This document shows positions 51,074-60,194 of a stretch of 64,000 nt of DNA, piece by piece. The first letter of the stretch is position 1; each line of letters opens with the position of its first letter. The stretch spans positions 930,001-994,000 of the forward strand of contig OY829383.1 in assembly GCA_963691835.1 (NCBI GenBank), given 5' to 3'. This DNA is from G963691835 sp963691835 (GTDB taxonomy: Bacteria > Pseudomonadota > Alphaproteobacteria > Thalassobaculales > Thalassobaculaceae). Under the pieces are notes generated by a model. That model worked only from the letters and a program-made list of their open reading frames with translations, had not been told where the DNA came from and did no database searches. The position numbers were made by a program, and so were the translations under genes.

Positions 51074-52537
51074 TCAGGTGAGCAAAGTGAGCTGCTTGCC
51101 AGCCGACCCGCCGAGATGGTCGGTCGGTGCGATGGGGTAGTCGCCGGTGAAACACGCGTCGCAATACGCCGGGCTCTCGCTATCTCTTCCGTCGTGTCCC
51201 ATCGCCCGATACAGCCCATCGATGGAGACATAGGCGAGGCTGTCCGCCTCGAGATATCTGCGGATCTCTTCCACCGACATGCGTGACGCCAACAGCTTGT
51301 GCCGCTCCGGCGTGTCGACCCCGTAGAAGCAGGAATGCCGTGTCGGCGGGCTGGCGATGCGCATGTGGACCTCGGTCGCCCCGGCCGCACGGACCATGCG
51401 CACGATTTCCTTCGATGTGGTCCCGCGCACAATGGAGTCGTCCACCAGCACGACGCGGCGGCCTTCCAGCATCGCGCGGTTGCTGTTGTGCTTCATTTTG
51501 ACGCCGAGGTTCCGCTGCTCATCCGTCGGCTGGATGAAGGTTCTGCCCACGTAGTGGCTCCGGATGATCCCGAGCTCAAACGGGAGCTGACTCGATTCGG
51601 CGAACCCGATCGCCGCAGGAACGCTCGAATCCGGGATTGGAACGACGACATCCGCATCAACCGGATATTCCCGTGCCAGTTCCGCCCCGATCGCCTTTCG
51701 GGCGCCGTAGGTGCTGATCCCCTCGACGATGCTGTCGGGACGGGAGAAGTAGATGTACTCAAACACGCAGAACCGCTTCTCGGCCTTTCTGAACGGGAAA
51801 AGGGAGGTCACACCGTTCTCATCCAGGATGATCATCTCGCCCGGCGCGACGTCCCGGACGAACTGTGCGCCGACCACGTCCAGCGCGCAGGTCTCCGACG
51901 CCAAGACCCAAGCGGAGCCGACCTGTCCCAATACCAACGGCCGGACGCCGCGCGGATCCCGTATTCCGATCACCCCTGAATGGGTGAGGTAGATGAACGA
52001 GAACGCCCCCTCGACCTGCGACAGCGCTTCCGTGATCCGGTCCCGGACCGACGACTTGCGGCTCTGGGCGGTGAGGTGAAGGACCGTCTCCGTATCGGTG
52101 GTCGACTGGAAAATCGCCCCGGCTTCGACCAAGCCGCGCCGCAACTCCAGCGCATTGGTGAGGTTGCCGTTGTGACAAACGGCCAAACCGCCGAATGAGA
52201 AGTCGGCGAATAAGGGCTGGATGTTCTGGGAGGCGTCACCGCCTGTCGTCGAGTACCGCGTATGACCGATGGCGGCGTGGCCGATCAAACGCTCAACGAC
52301 GTTGGATCGCCGGGCATCGAAGTTGTGCCCGACATGGCCCGCTCCCCGGTGTGCGTGGAAGTTCGCACCATCGAACGAGACGATGCCGACGGCCTCCTGT
52401 CCGCGATGTTGGAGCGCATGCAGTCCAAGTACGGTCTGGATCGCCGCATCTTTGGTGCCGTAGATGCCGAAGACCGCGCACTCCTCGTGGAGGTGGTCAT
52501 CGTCGTAGGGATTCGTGGAATAGGACGCTGGATCCAA
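51074..52537 (-). CDS. purF: Amidophosphoribosyltransferase
   Basis: This 487-residue enzyme commits PRPP and glutamine to purine synthesis. The N-terminal HEECAVFGIYG contains the glutaminase nucleophile, Cys20, exposed after propeptide removal. LHALQHRGQEAVGIVS follows. The PRPP loop VVLVDDSIVRGTTSKEIV and late cysteines in TRHSCFYGVD and AYCDACF indicate the iron-sulfur, Bacillus-type enzyme. The start is TTG 52537: no in-frame ATG or GTG precedes the propeptide, which is unusual for a housekeeping gene. It follows cvpA at 70 bases. Confidence 0.95.
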   Translation of the reverse strand: MDPASYSTNPYDDDHLHEECAVFGIYGTKDAAIQTVLGLHALQHRGQEAVGIVSFDGANFHAHRGAGHVGHNFDARRSNVVERLIGHAAIGHTRYSTTGGDASQNIQPLFADFSFGGLAVCHNGNLTNALELRRGLVEAGAIFQSTTDTETVLHLTAQSRKSSVRDRITEALSQVEGAFSFIYLTHSGVIGIRDPRGVRPLVLGQVGSAWVLASETCALDVVGAQFVRDVAPGEMIILDENGVTSLFPFRKAEKRFCVFEYIYFSRPDSIVEGISTYGARKAIGAELAREYPVDADVVVPIPDSSVPAAIGFAESSQLPFELGIIRSHYVGRTFIQPTDEQRNLGVKMKHNSNRAMLEGRRVVLVDDSIVRGTTSKEIVRMVRAAGATEVHMRIASPPTRHSCFYGVDTPERHKLLASRMSVEEIRRYLEADSLAYVSIDGLYRAMGHDGRDSESPAYCDACFTGDYPIAPTDHLGGSAGKQLTLLT

Positions 52538-52607
52538 AGTCCGATCTCTCGGTGGCTGGTCGACGGGCGGGCTCAGGTCTCAATGGTGGGGCGCGGCGAC
52601 GGTCGGG

Positions 52608-53273
52608 TCAGTTCCCCTCGATCGCGCGGTTCAGCTCTTCACGTTGGGCATCAGTATATCCCGGTGTGGCCGGTTCCGCACCGGCTTTCGGCGGTGGCGA
52701 GGACAACCGCCGGACGGCTTCCCGATGGGCTTCCTGCTCCAACCGTTTTTGGGCGGCGATACCGGCCGCCTCCATCTGTTTTTGGAGATGCGCGGGCAAA
52801 AGGGCAACGATCATTTCCGAGCCGGTCTCGACGAGGGGCAGGACACGGGCTTCGGTGACCCAGGTCGGCCGCTCATTCTCCTCGATCAGCCACACAATGG
52901 CGAGGTAAGCGAGGCAAACGAGGACAGCGCCCCGAACGAGGCCGAACACGAAACCTAGCGAACGGTCCAGTGCCGACAGGGAACTCGCCTGAACGGCCCC
53001 GGCAATCGCCTGACTGACGATCGACAGGACGACCAGGGCGGCGACGAACGTGCCTACTGCCGTAAGCAGGTCCGCCCCGAGATCAACGGCGATGAGGTCT
53101 TTTGCGAAAGGGCGAACAAACGGAAAGGCGTAAAGCGCTACGAAGACCGCACCGACCCAACTGCCGATGGACAGGGTCTCCCGGATGAATCCCCGCAGGA
53201 AGGCGAGCAGGCCCGATGCCACAAGCACGAATGCGACGGCGATATCGGCGACATTGACGCCCGACAGGTCCAT
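52608..53273 (-). CDS. cvpA: CvpA-family membrane protein
   Basis: This 221-residue protein has four hydrophobic segments and the CvpA pattern: LSGVNVADIAVAFVLVASGL at the N-terminus, FLRGFIRETLSIGSWVGA, and ALDRSLGFVFGLVRGAVLVC. CvpA was named for colicin V production and is often linked to purF; it also supports envelope and bile resistance. The C-terminal 60 residues are a polar cytoplasmic tail. ATG 53273 is set by the family N-terminus. It lies between radA and purF, the usual alphaproteobacterial order. Confidence 0.9.
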   Translation of the reverse strand: MDLSGVNVADIAVAFVLVASGLLAFLRGFIRETLSIGSWVGAVFVALYAFPFVRPFAKDLIAVDLGADLLTAVGTFVAALVVLSIVSQAIAGAVQASSLSALDRSLGFVFGLVRGAVLVCLAYLAIVWLIEENERPTWVTEARVLPLVETGSEMIVALLPAHLQKQMEAAGIAAQKRLEQEAHREAVRRLSSPPPKAGAEPATPGYTDAQREELNRAIEGN

Positions 53274-53286
53274 CCTTGCTCCCCTC

Positions 53287-54687
53287 TCAGCCGCCGCCGA
53301 CCCGGCGGCCAACGGTGCTCTCATCCACGAACATCGCCGCCAGATCCGACAACCGCGCCAACTCCCGCCGGTCAAGATCGGCACCCGAGGCCGGACCGTC
53401 ACGCCGGCCCTGCCCCCGTTCCGGCACTATGGCGGCCGAAAAGCCAAGTTTCGCGGCTTCCTTCAAACGGGCATCCGTTTGGGCGACAGACCGAACTTCA
53501 CCACTCAACCCAACCTCGCCGAAAACAACCGTCCCCCGCGGCACGGGCGTTCCCGACAGCGAGGACAGCAAAGCCGCCGCGACGGCGAGGTCGGCGGCAG
53601 GCTCTGCGATCCGAAGCCCTCCGGCGACGTTCAGGTATACGTCGTTCGCGCCGACGACAACCCCGCAGCGCGCCTCCAGCACCGCCATCACCATGGCAAG
53701 ACGTCCGGAATCCCAGCCGACAACGGCCCGGCGCGGGGTCCCGAAGGGCGAGGGCGCGACAAGGGCCTGAATTTCAACAAGAAGCGGGCGTGTGCCTTCC
53801 ATACCCGCGAAAACACATGCCCCGGACACATCATCCCGCCGGTCACCCAGAAACTGGGCGGAAGGATCGGTGACCTGGATCAGCCCCCGCTCTGTCATCT
53901 CAAAGACGCCGATCTCATCGGTGGGACCGTACCGATTCTTGACGCCGCGCAGGATGCGGAACTGATGTCCCCGCTCCCCCTCGAAGTAGAGGACAGTATC
54001 GACCATGTGCTCCAGCACGCGCGGTCCAGCGATGGTGCCCTCCTTGGTCACGTGGCCGACCAGCAGGACGGCGATGCCCCGCCGTTTAGCAACCCGGATC
54101 AGTTCCTGGGCGGAGGCGCGTACCTGGCTCACTGTGCCCGGCGCGCTCTCGATCGTGTCCACATACATTGTCTGGATCGAGTCGATCACGACCACATCGG
54201 GCGCGTCCGCTGAGTCGAGTGTCGCCACGATGTCGCGGACATTGGTCGCGGCGGCGAGGTCCACCGGCGCCTGGGCCACGTCCAACCGGGCAGCCCGCAG
54301 CCGTATCTGATCCAACGCCTCCTCGCCCGAAACGTAGGCGCAGCGCCCACCGGCGGCGAGACGTGTGACCACCTGCAGCAACAGCGTCGATTTGCCGATC
54401 CCCGGATCACCGCCGATCAGAACCGCGCCCCCGCGGACAAGGCCGCCGCCGAGCACACGGTCAAACTCCTCAATCCCGTTTCGGCGGCGCGGCGCCTGCT
54501 TCTCCGCCCCCTCCAACGAGACGAACTCGATCTGGCGCCCCTTCTTGGCACCGAGACCCTTCGGCGCGCTTTCCGTCACCTCCTCGGTGATCGTGTTCCA
54601 GGCGCCGCAGCCCTCGCACTTGCCGGTCCACCGCGGATAGACACTGCCGCATTCCTGGCAAACGAAACGTTTTGCCGCTTTCGCCAT
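53287..54687 (-). CDS. radA: DNA repair protein RadA/Sms
   Basis: This 466-residue protein processes recombination intermediates as a RecA-like helicase. The N-terminal zinc finger CQECG...CEGCG (Cys10, 13, 25, 28) is present, as are Walker A GGDPGIGKST, VVIDSIQTMYVD, the RadA-specific KNRYG loop, and a C-terminal Lon-protease-like domain (VYLNVAGGLRIAEPAADLAV). The length is typical. It lies 13 bases upstream of cvpA and three bases after the mlaF stop, so the genes are probably co-transcribed. Confidence 0.96.
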   Translation of the reverse strand: MAKAAKRFVCQECGSVYPRWTGKCEGCGAWNTITEEVTESAPKGLGAKKGRQIEFVSLEGAEKQAPRRRNGIEEFDRVLGGGLVRGGAVLIGGDPGIGKSTLLLQVVTRLAAGGRCAYVSGEEALDQIRLRAARLDVAQAPVDLAAATNVRDIVATLDSADAPDVVVIDSIQTMYVDTIESAPGTVSQVRASAQELIRVAKRRGIAVLLVGHVTKEGTIAGPRVLEHMVDTVLYFEGERGHQFRILRGVKNRYGPTDEIGVFEMTERGLIQVTDPSAQFLGDRRDDVSGACVFAGMEGTRPLLVEIQALVAPSPFGTPRRAVVGWDSGRLAMVMAVLEARCGVVVGANDVYLNVAGGLRIAEPAADLAVAAALLSSLSGTPVPRGTVVFGEVGLSGEVRSVAQTDARLKEAAKLGFSAAIVPERGQGRRDGPASGADLDRRELARLSDLAAMFVDESTVGRRVGGG

Positions 54688-54690
54688 GGA

Positions 54691-55482
54691 TCACGCCTCC
54701 CGTCGGCGGCGGAGATCGTCGGTGATCGGTCCCTCGGCCAATCCATTGACGAACTGATGAACATAGGCGTTGTCCGCGGTATCGATCTCGGAGGCGGGGC
54801 CGTCCCAGACAAGGGAGCCGCCGTAAAGCATCGCAATCCGGTCCCCCACCACGCGCGCGCTGGACATGTCGTGCGTGATCGTCAAAGCAGACGCCCCAAG
54901 ATCGGTCACCGCATGCCGGATCAGATCATCGATCACGTCGGCCATGATCGGGTCGAGGCCGGTCGTCGGCTCGTCAAAGAACAACATGTCCGGCTGCGTC
55001 GCGATGGTGCGGGCCAACGAGACCCGTTTCTGCATGCCCACGGAAATCTCAGCCGGATAACGCTCCAGAATGTCTGGGCCGAGGCCAACCTTCGCCAGCA
55101 TCTCCGCAGCGATGTCCTGACCTGCCTGGCGGCTCTTGCCCTGACTTTCGACAGGGCCGAAGGCGACGTTCTCAGCGACAGTGAGTGAATCAAACAACGC
55201 GCCGCCCTGAAAGAGAAGGCCAAACCGGCGCATCAACTCTTCCCGGCGGTGACGGGAGAGGCCCACCAACTCTTGGCCGTCGAAGACCATGCTGCCGGAG
55301 TCCGGCTCCATCAATCCCATGATGCATTTGACGAGCACGGATTTGCCGGTGCCCGAGCCGCCGATCACGACCACCGATTCCCCGCGGGCGATGTCGAGGT
55401 CGAGGCCTTGGAGCACATGCTTGGGACCGAAGGACTTTCGAAGCTCACGAACCCGGAGCAAGGTGTCCGTGTCCGCCGTCAT
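54691..55482 (-). CDS. mlaF: MlaF-type ABC transporter ATP-binding protein
   Basis: This 263-residue ATPase belongs to the phospholipid-transport (Mla/Ttg2A) family. Walker A is GGSGTGKS, the signature is ISVGMQKR, the Walker B pair is FFDEP and the switch histidine is in THDMSSA, so all catalytic residues are intact. It would energise the MlaE permease for lipid transport between membranes. Its ATG overlaps the mlaE stop (ATGA). No MlaD, MlaC or MlaB gene follows in this window, so these partners must lie elsewhere. Compare the deviant paralogue at 5115-5915. Confidence 0.92.
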   Translation of the reverse strand: MTADTDTLLRVRELRKSFGPKHVLQGLDLDIARGESVVVIGGSGTGKSVLVKCIMGLMEPDSGSMVFDGQELVGLSRHRREELMRRFGLLFQGGALFDSLTVAENVAFGPVESQGKSRQAGQDIAAEMLAKVGLGPDILERYPAEISVGMQKRVSLARTIATQPDMLFFDEPTTGLDPIMADVIDDLIRHAVTDLGASALTITHDMSSARVVGDRIAMLYGGSLVWDGPASEIDTADNAYVHQFVNGLAEGPITDDLRRRREA

Positions 55483-56252
55483 CGCGCGAAGAACAACTCT
55501 GTGATGGCGTAGTTCGCCACCAGGATAAGGATGGAAGCGGAGACGACCGCGTTGGTGGTCGCGAGGCCCACGCCCTGCGCACCCCGGCCCGAGCGGTAGC
55601 CGTTGTAGCACCCCATCAAGGCGACCAGGAATCCGAAGGCGGCGGCCTTCACCAGGCCTGAGACCACATCCATGACCTCAAGGTACTCGACGGTGTTCCG
55701 GATGTAGGACGCGGCGTTGAAGTCGAGCTTGTAGATCGCAACGATGTAGCCGCCGAAGACCCCAATCACGTCTCCCACCAGAACCAGCAGCGGCATGGCG
55801 ATCACCGCCGCCAAAAGGCGTGGGACGACCAGGTACTTCATGGGGTTCGTCGACAGGGTGGTGAGCGCGTCGATCTGCTCCGTCACCCGCATGGTGCCGA
55901 TCTCGGCCGCCATGGAGGCGCCGATCCGGCCCGCGACCATCAACCCGGCAAGCACCGGGCTCAACTCGCGGGTGATGGACAGGACCACCACGCTGGCGAT
56001 CGCACTTTCCGCATTGAAGCGGGAAAAGCCCGTGTAGCTCTGAAGGGCCAGCACCATGCCGGTGAACAACGTCGTCAAGCCAACGACGGGAAGGGAGTAG
56101 AACCCGATCTCAACAAGCTGCCGGCCGAGCAACGAGAAGTAGATCGGCGGCCGGACACAGTGGGAGACCGCGGAGACGGTGAACAGTGCAAGACGCCCGG
56201 TCGCGGAAAGGAACCCGAGAAACGCGCGGCCGATGGCGGCAAGGGGGTTCAT
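55479..56252 (-). CDS. mlaE: MlaE-family ABC transporter permease
   Basis: This 257-residue protein has the MlaE/DUF140 signatures: VGLTTLFTGMVLALQSYTGF, LSPVLAGLMVAGRIGASMAAEIGTMRVTEQIDAL, and LATTNAVVSASILILVANY. It has about five transmembrane helices. It works with MlaF in lipid transport that maintains outer-membrane asymmetry. Its stop overlaps the mlaF start by four bases. It follows alr by 30 bases on the same strand, the typical alr-mlaE-mlaF-radA order. Confidence 0.93.
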   Translation of the reverse strand: MNPLAAIGRAFLGFLSATGRLALFTVSAVSHCVRPPIYFSLLGRQLVEIGFYSLPVVGLTTLFTGMVLALQSYTGFSRFNAESAIASVVVLSITRELSPVLAGLMVAGRIGASMAAEIGTMRVTEQIDALTTLSTNPMKYLVVPRLLAAVIAMPLLVLVGDVIGVFGGYIVAIYKLDFNAASYIRNTVEYLEVMDVVSGLVKAAAFGFLVALMGCYNGYRSGRGAQGVGLATTNAVVSASILILVANYAITELFFAR

Positions 56253-56282
56253 CCGGCATCACTCCACACCTGGACGTCGACG

Positions 56283-57413
56283 TCAGCCATGGCCGCCAAG
56301 ATAGGTCCGGTGAAAACGAGCACCCAGGCTGGTGAGGAACTCATAGCCGATCGTGCCCGCGGCGTCGGCGGCATCGTCGATGGTGAAGTCATCGCCCAGG
56401 ACCTCCACAAACGCCCCAGGATGGGCGACAGACTGCGGCGCATCCGTCACGTCGACCGTGATCAGATCCATCGAGACGCGTCCTATCATGGGCAGTCGCT
56501 GCTCGCCAAGACGGACGGACCCGCCGGGGGCACCATTCGGCCGGGTAAATGTCGAAATCGACCGAACCCATCCGTCGGCATACCCAAGGGCGATCGTCGC
56601 AATACGGCTGTCCCGTTGAAGGGTGTATCCGGCTCCATAGCCGACCGTGGCCCCCGCACCAATCTCCCGAACCTGAAGGATCGGCGACGCGAGACGCACG
56701 GCGGTCCGCATCTCATCCGGACGTTCGGGGCTCGGCCGGCCGCCATAGAGCGCGTAGCCCGGGCGGGCCAAATCGGAGCGCCATCCCTCCCCCAGAAATA
56801 CGCCGGACGAAGCGGCAAAACTAACCGGCATCGGCCGGATACGCGCCCGGGCGGCGGCGAAATCGCGGCGCTGCGCCTCATTCATCGGGTGTGAGGGCTC
56901 ATCGGCGCAAGCGAGATGGGTCATCACCCACAGCCAGGCCGGGCCTTCCAGGGCCTCCCCGTTCTCGGCAAGCCAATCCACCTCTTTGGGTGAAAGTCCC
57001 AGCCGGTTCATGCCGGTATCGATATGGAGGACCGCCTCGACCGGTCGGCCGCGATCAGCACAAAGCGTCCCGATACGGCCCACCTGATCCAGATCGTTGA
57101 TCGCCGGGACCAGACCGTGAGCCTCGAACACGTCCTCGGTTCCCGCCATCAGCCCGTTCAGGACGACAATGGTTACACCCAGGTCCGGAAGGATTGCGCG
57201 GAGCGCCACGCCTTCATCCAACGTCGCCACGAAGAATACCCGGCACCCGGCGCCTGCCAGGGCTGGTGCCACCTTGGCAACACCGGTTCCGTAGGCGTCA
57301 GCCTTAACCGCAGCACCGCAAGACGCCTGATGCGTCTCCACAACATGCCGCCAGTTGGCGACGACAGCATCGAGATCGATGGTCAGCCGGGACGCCGGCG
57401 TGGGCACAGTCAT
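56283..57413 (-). CDS. alr: Alanine racemase
   Basis: This 376-residue PLP enzyme makes D-alanine for peptidoglycan. The PLP lysine lies in AAVKADAYGTGV, HIDTGMNRLGL is conserved, and GAGYTLQ carries the second catalytic Tyr. The C-terminal part has GRVSMDLITVDVTD. The length is normal. It lies 12 bases downstream of dnaB on the same strand. It shares the usual neighbourhood with dnaB and radA in alphaproteobacteria. Confidence 0.95.
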   Translation of the reverse strand: MTVPTPASRLTIDLDAVVANWRHVVETHQASCGAAVKADAYGTGVAKVAPALAGAGCRVFFVATLDEGVALRAILPDLGVTIVVLNGLMAGTEDVFEAHGLVPAINDLDQVGRIGTLCADRGRPVEAVLHIDTGMNRLGLSPKEVDWLAENGEALEGPAWLWVMTHLACADEPSHPMNEAQRRDFAAARARIRPMPVSFAASSGVFLGEGWRSDLARPGYALYGGRPSPERPDEMRTAVRLASPILQVREIGAGATVGYGAGYTLQRDSRIATIALGYADGWVRSISTFTRPNGAPGGSVRLGEQRLPMIGRVSMDLITVDVTDAPQSVAHPGAFVEVLGDDFTIDDAADAAGTIGYEFLTSLGARFHRTYLGGHG

Positions 57414-57425
57414 GGGAAGCCCTGG

Positions 57426-58937
57426 TCAGTAGTGTTCGGGAAGATGGTCGTCTGCAACGTAGTCCGAAAACTTGGTCGTGGCACCGCTGAAGTGGAGGGT
57501 CACGACGCCCGTTGGCCCGTGACGCTGTTTGCCGACGATCACCTCCGCAAGCCCGTGGACCTTCTCCATCATCTCGATCCACTTGTCGTGGCGGTCCTGG
57601 AACTTGTCGTCCGGCTCGTCAGTGCGCTGAACCGGCTCCTCCTTCTCCCGGTAGTACTCGTCCCGGTAGATGAACATCACCACATCGGCGTCCTGCTCGA
57701 TCGAGCCCGACTCGCGAAGGTCGGCGAGGATCGGCCGCTTGTTGTCCCGCTGTTCCACGGCTCGGGACAGCTGTGACAAGGCGACGACGGGAACGTTGAG
57801 TTCCTTGGCGATGGCCTTCAGACCCTGGGTGATGTTGGAGATCTCCTGCACACGGTTGTCCGTCCGCTGCCCGACCGCCGGCCGCATGAGCTGGAGATAG
57901 TCCACGATGATCATCGACAACCCCTCCTGCTGACGCTTAAGCCGCCGGGCCCGGGTCCGGAGCGTCGAGACCGTGATGGCGGGCGTGTCGTCGATATAGA
58001 AGGGTGCTGTTTCCAAGCGTTGGGCGGCGATCACAAGCTTCTGAAAATCGTCACCCGTCAGCTCCCCCCGGCGGATCTTCTCCGAGGACACCTCCGTCTG
58101 CTCGGCCAGAATACGGGTGGCGAGCTGGGAGGCGGACATTTCGAGCGAGAAGAAGGCAGCGGGCTGGCGCGGATGGCCAGGATCATCCAGAGACGCCGTC
58201 GCCGCATGGAAGGCAATATTAACGGCGAGCGACGTCTTACCCATCGCAGGACGCGCCGCGAGGATGACAAGGTCGGAGGGGTGCAAACCGCCCAACAGCC
58301 TGTCCAGTCCGGCCAAACCCGTCGAGACGCCCGCCAATCCGCCATCGCGTTTGAACGCGATCTCGGCCATCCGGACACTTTCGCCGAGTGCCGTGCTCAA
58401 ATCCTGGAAACCGCCTTCCGGCGTCCCGTTCTCGGCAAGAGCGAACAGTTTGGCCTCGGCTCCCGCGATCTGGTCGGAGGCGCCGACATCAATGTCGTGG
58501 CTGTAGGCCTCCGTTACGATGTCCTCGCCGACACCGATCAGCTCCCGCCGGAGATAGGAGTCGTGAATGGTGCGGCCGTAGTCCTCCGCGTTGACGACCG
58601 TAACGACGGAGGCGGCAAGACGAACGAGATACTGCGCCCCACCCGCGTCCGCGAGCTCCGCATCGCCATCGAATATCGGCTTCAACGTGACCGGGTTCGC
58701 GATCTGCCCCCGTTCGATCATCCGCCCGCAGGCGGCGAAGATGCGGCCATGAACCGGGTCGAAGAAATGCTCCGGCCGAAGGAAGTCGCCGACTTTCTCG
58801 AAGGCCCGGTTGTTTACCAGGATCGCCCCCAGCAGACCCTGCTCTGCCTCCAGATTGCTTGGCGGCTCTCGGTAGGTCTGGGCGGTGTCGCCACCGTCGT
58901 ATCGGGTGTCCATCTCGGACAGCGAGTCGACTGCCAT
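57426..58937 (-). CDS. dnaB: Replicative DNA helicase DnaB
   Basis: This 503-residue hexameric helicase has the N-terminal primase-interaction domain (PPSNLEAEQGLLGAILVNNR), a linker, and a RecA-like domain with Walker A RPAMGKTSLA, FSLEMSASQLATRIL, MIIVDYLQLMRP and VVALSQLSRAVEQR. No intein is present; the frame is continuous and of normal length. It starts the minus-strand run dnaB-alr-mlaE-mlaF-radA-cvpA-purF. A region of about 210 bases separates it from the next upstream gene. Confidence 0.96.
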   Translation of the reverse strand: MAVDSLSEMDTRYDGGDTAQTYREPPSNLEAEQGLLGAILVNNRAFEKVGDFLRPEHFFDPVHGRIFAACGRMIERGQIANPVTLKPIFDGDAELADAGGAQYLVRLAASVVTVVNAEDYGRTIHDSYLRRELIGVGEDIVTEAYSHDIDVGASDQIAGAEAKLFALAENGTPEGGFQDLSTALGESVRMAEIAFKRDGGLAGVSTGLAGLDRLLGGLHPSDLVILAARPAMGKTSLAVNIAFHAATASLDDPGHPRQPAAFFSLEMSASQLATRILAEQTEVSSEKIRRGELTGDDFQKLVIAAQRLETAPFYIDDTPAITVSTLRTRARRLKRQQEGLSMIIVDYLQLMRPAVGQRTDNRVQEISNITQGLKAIAKELNVPVVALSQLSRAVEQRDNKRPILADLRESGSIEQDADVVMFIYRDEYYREKEEPVQRTDEPDDKFQDRHDKWIEMMEKVHGLAEVIVGKQRHGPTGVVTLHFSGATTKFSDYVADDHLPEHY

Positions 58938-59150
58938 CGGGCCTTGGTGTTCCTTTTACCGGTTATCCTTCTTAAGGACGGACTCCGGTTCTGGTTTCCA
59001 GCCTTAAGCCTGTCAACGGACCGATTCTTTTTCCACCGTGGCAATTATGAGGCCGGAGAATCAGGGGCTTAAATTTCCACAGGGCTGTGAACTACGGGGA
59101 AGAAGGCACATCAAACCCTTTTTTGATTCGGGAATTCTCACTGTTTTTGT

Positions 59151-60194
59151 TCAAGAAGACGGTGGCCGCCGCCCGAGCACATATCGAAACAAGAGCCCTG
59201 ACAATCCGATCACCAGAAAGATCCGGACGATGTGGAACGCCGCGATCAGTGGCACGCCCAAAGCCAGCACCTTGGCGGTGATGCTCATCTCCGCCATGCC
59301 GCCGGGGGAGACGGACAAAACCATGGTGGAGACGGGCAACCCACTCCATTGGGCGGCAAGCATTCCAAACACGACGTTCAGACCGATGAGTGCAAAGGTC
59401 GACAGCATGGCGGGCAGCAGGAACTTCCTGAGCCGCACGATCGCATCCCGCCGATAGCGGAGACCCAAAGTCGAGCCGATCAGGACCTGGCTGATGTTCA
59501 GGATCTCCGTCGGCATGCCGGAGAGATCTGATTGCGTGACGGTCACCACCGCCCCCGCCGCCAGCGGCCCGAGCAACCACGCGTTTGTCACCTTGCGCCA
59601 CGCAAGCAGCCACCCCGCCGCCAACGAAATCAACAGGAGGCCCCCGAAACCCGCGGGGTCAAAGGGCACCTTGGGAATGCCGAAGGGGTCCGTTCCCGTC
59701 GCACCCCAGAAAATGATCGCTGGTGGGATGGTCACGACGACGAAGAGGATCCGGAGAGATTGTGCAAGGGCGACCGGCCCCGTCTCCCCGCCATACCGCT
59801 CCGCCTGGACCGCCATCTCGGCCACCCCGCCGGGCACGCAGGAGAAGTAAGCCGTCGCGATGTCGACCGATGCGGTCCGCTGCAGGATCAAACCGGCGAT
59901 CGCGCCGAAGGAGATGGAGGCGAGCCCGCAGCTCACGATCACGCCGAGATGCTCTACAACGAAGGCGGCGACCGCCGGCGTGAAGTAGAGGCCGATACCG
60001 GTTCCCAGAAGGAGCTGGCCGAGCTGGCGGCTGGCTTTGGGGGTGGCGAGATCAACGCCGAAGAGACCCAAAGCGCCGATGGTCAGCAGCGGCCCCAAAA
60101 GCCACGGCAGCGGAATGCCGAGCCAGGAGAAAGCCCAGCCGCCGCCGAACCCGAGCCCCAGGGTCGCAGCGTAAAGAAGGAGACGCTTTGTCAA
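59151..60194 (-). CDS. AbrB-family (ammonia monooxygenase-related) membrane transporter
   Basis: This 347-residue protein has about ten transmembrane segments arranged as two similar halves, with PLPWLLGPLLTIGALGL early and NAWLLGPLAAGAVVTV in the second half. Conserved small-residue motifs VPGGVAEMAV and SPGGMAEMSI show the internal duplication of the AbrB family of putative transporters. The start codon is TTG 60194, coupled to the Ldh gene stop (TTGA). A transport role for a substrate of that dehydrogenase is likely but inferred. Confidence 0.87.
   Translation of the reverse strand: MTKRLLLYAATLGLGFGGGWAFSWLGIPLPWLLGPLLTIGALGLFGVDLATPKASRQLGQLLLGTGIGLYFTPAVAAFVVEHLGVIVSCGLASISFGAIAGLILQRTASVDIATAYFSCVPGGVAEMAVQAERYGGETGPVALAQSLRILFVVVTIPPAIIFWGATGTDPFGIPKVPFDPAGFGGLLLISLAAGWLLAWRKVTNAWLLGPLAAGAVVTVTQSDLSGMPTEILNISQVLIGSTLGLRYRRDAIVRLRKFLLPAMLSTFALIGLNVVFGMLAAQWSGLPVSTMVLSVSPGGMAEMSITAKVLALGVPLIAAFHIVRIFLVIGLSGLLFRYVLGRRPPSS

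Noticed and set aside
53167..54213. A 348-codon open frame on the plus strand
   Set aside because: It is antisense to radA and cvpA, with Arg/Gly/Asp-rich composition and no domain.
58020..59072. A 350-codon open frame on the plus strand
   Set aside because: It runs antisense through dnaB, and its composition is that of a reverse-strand shadow.
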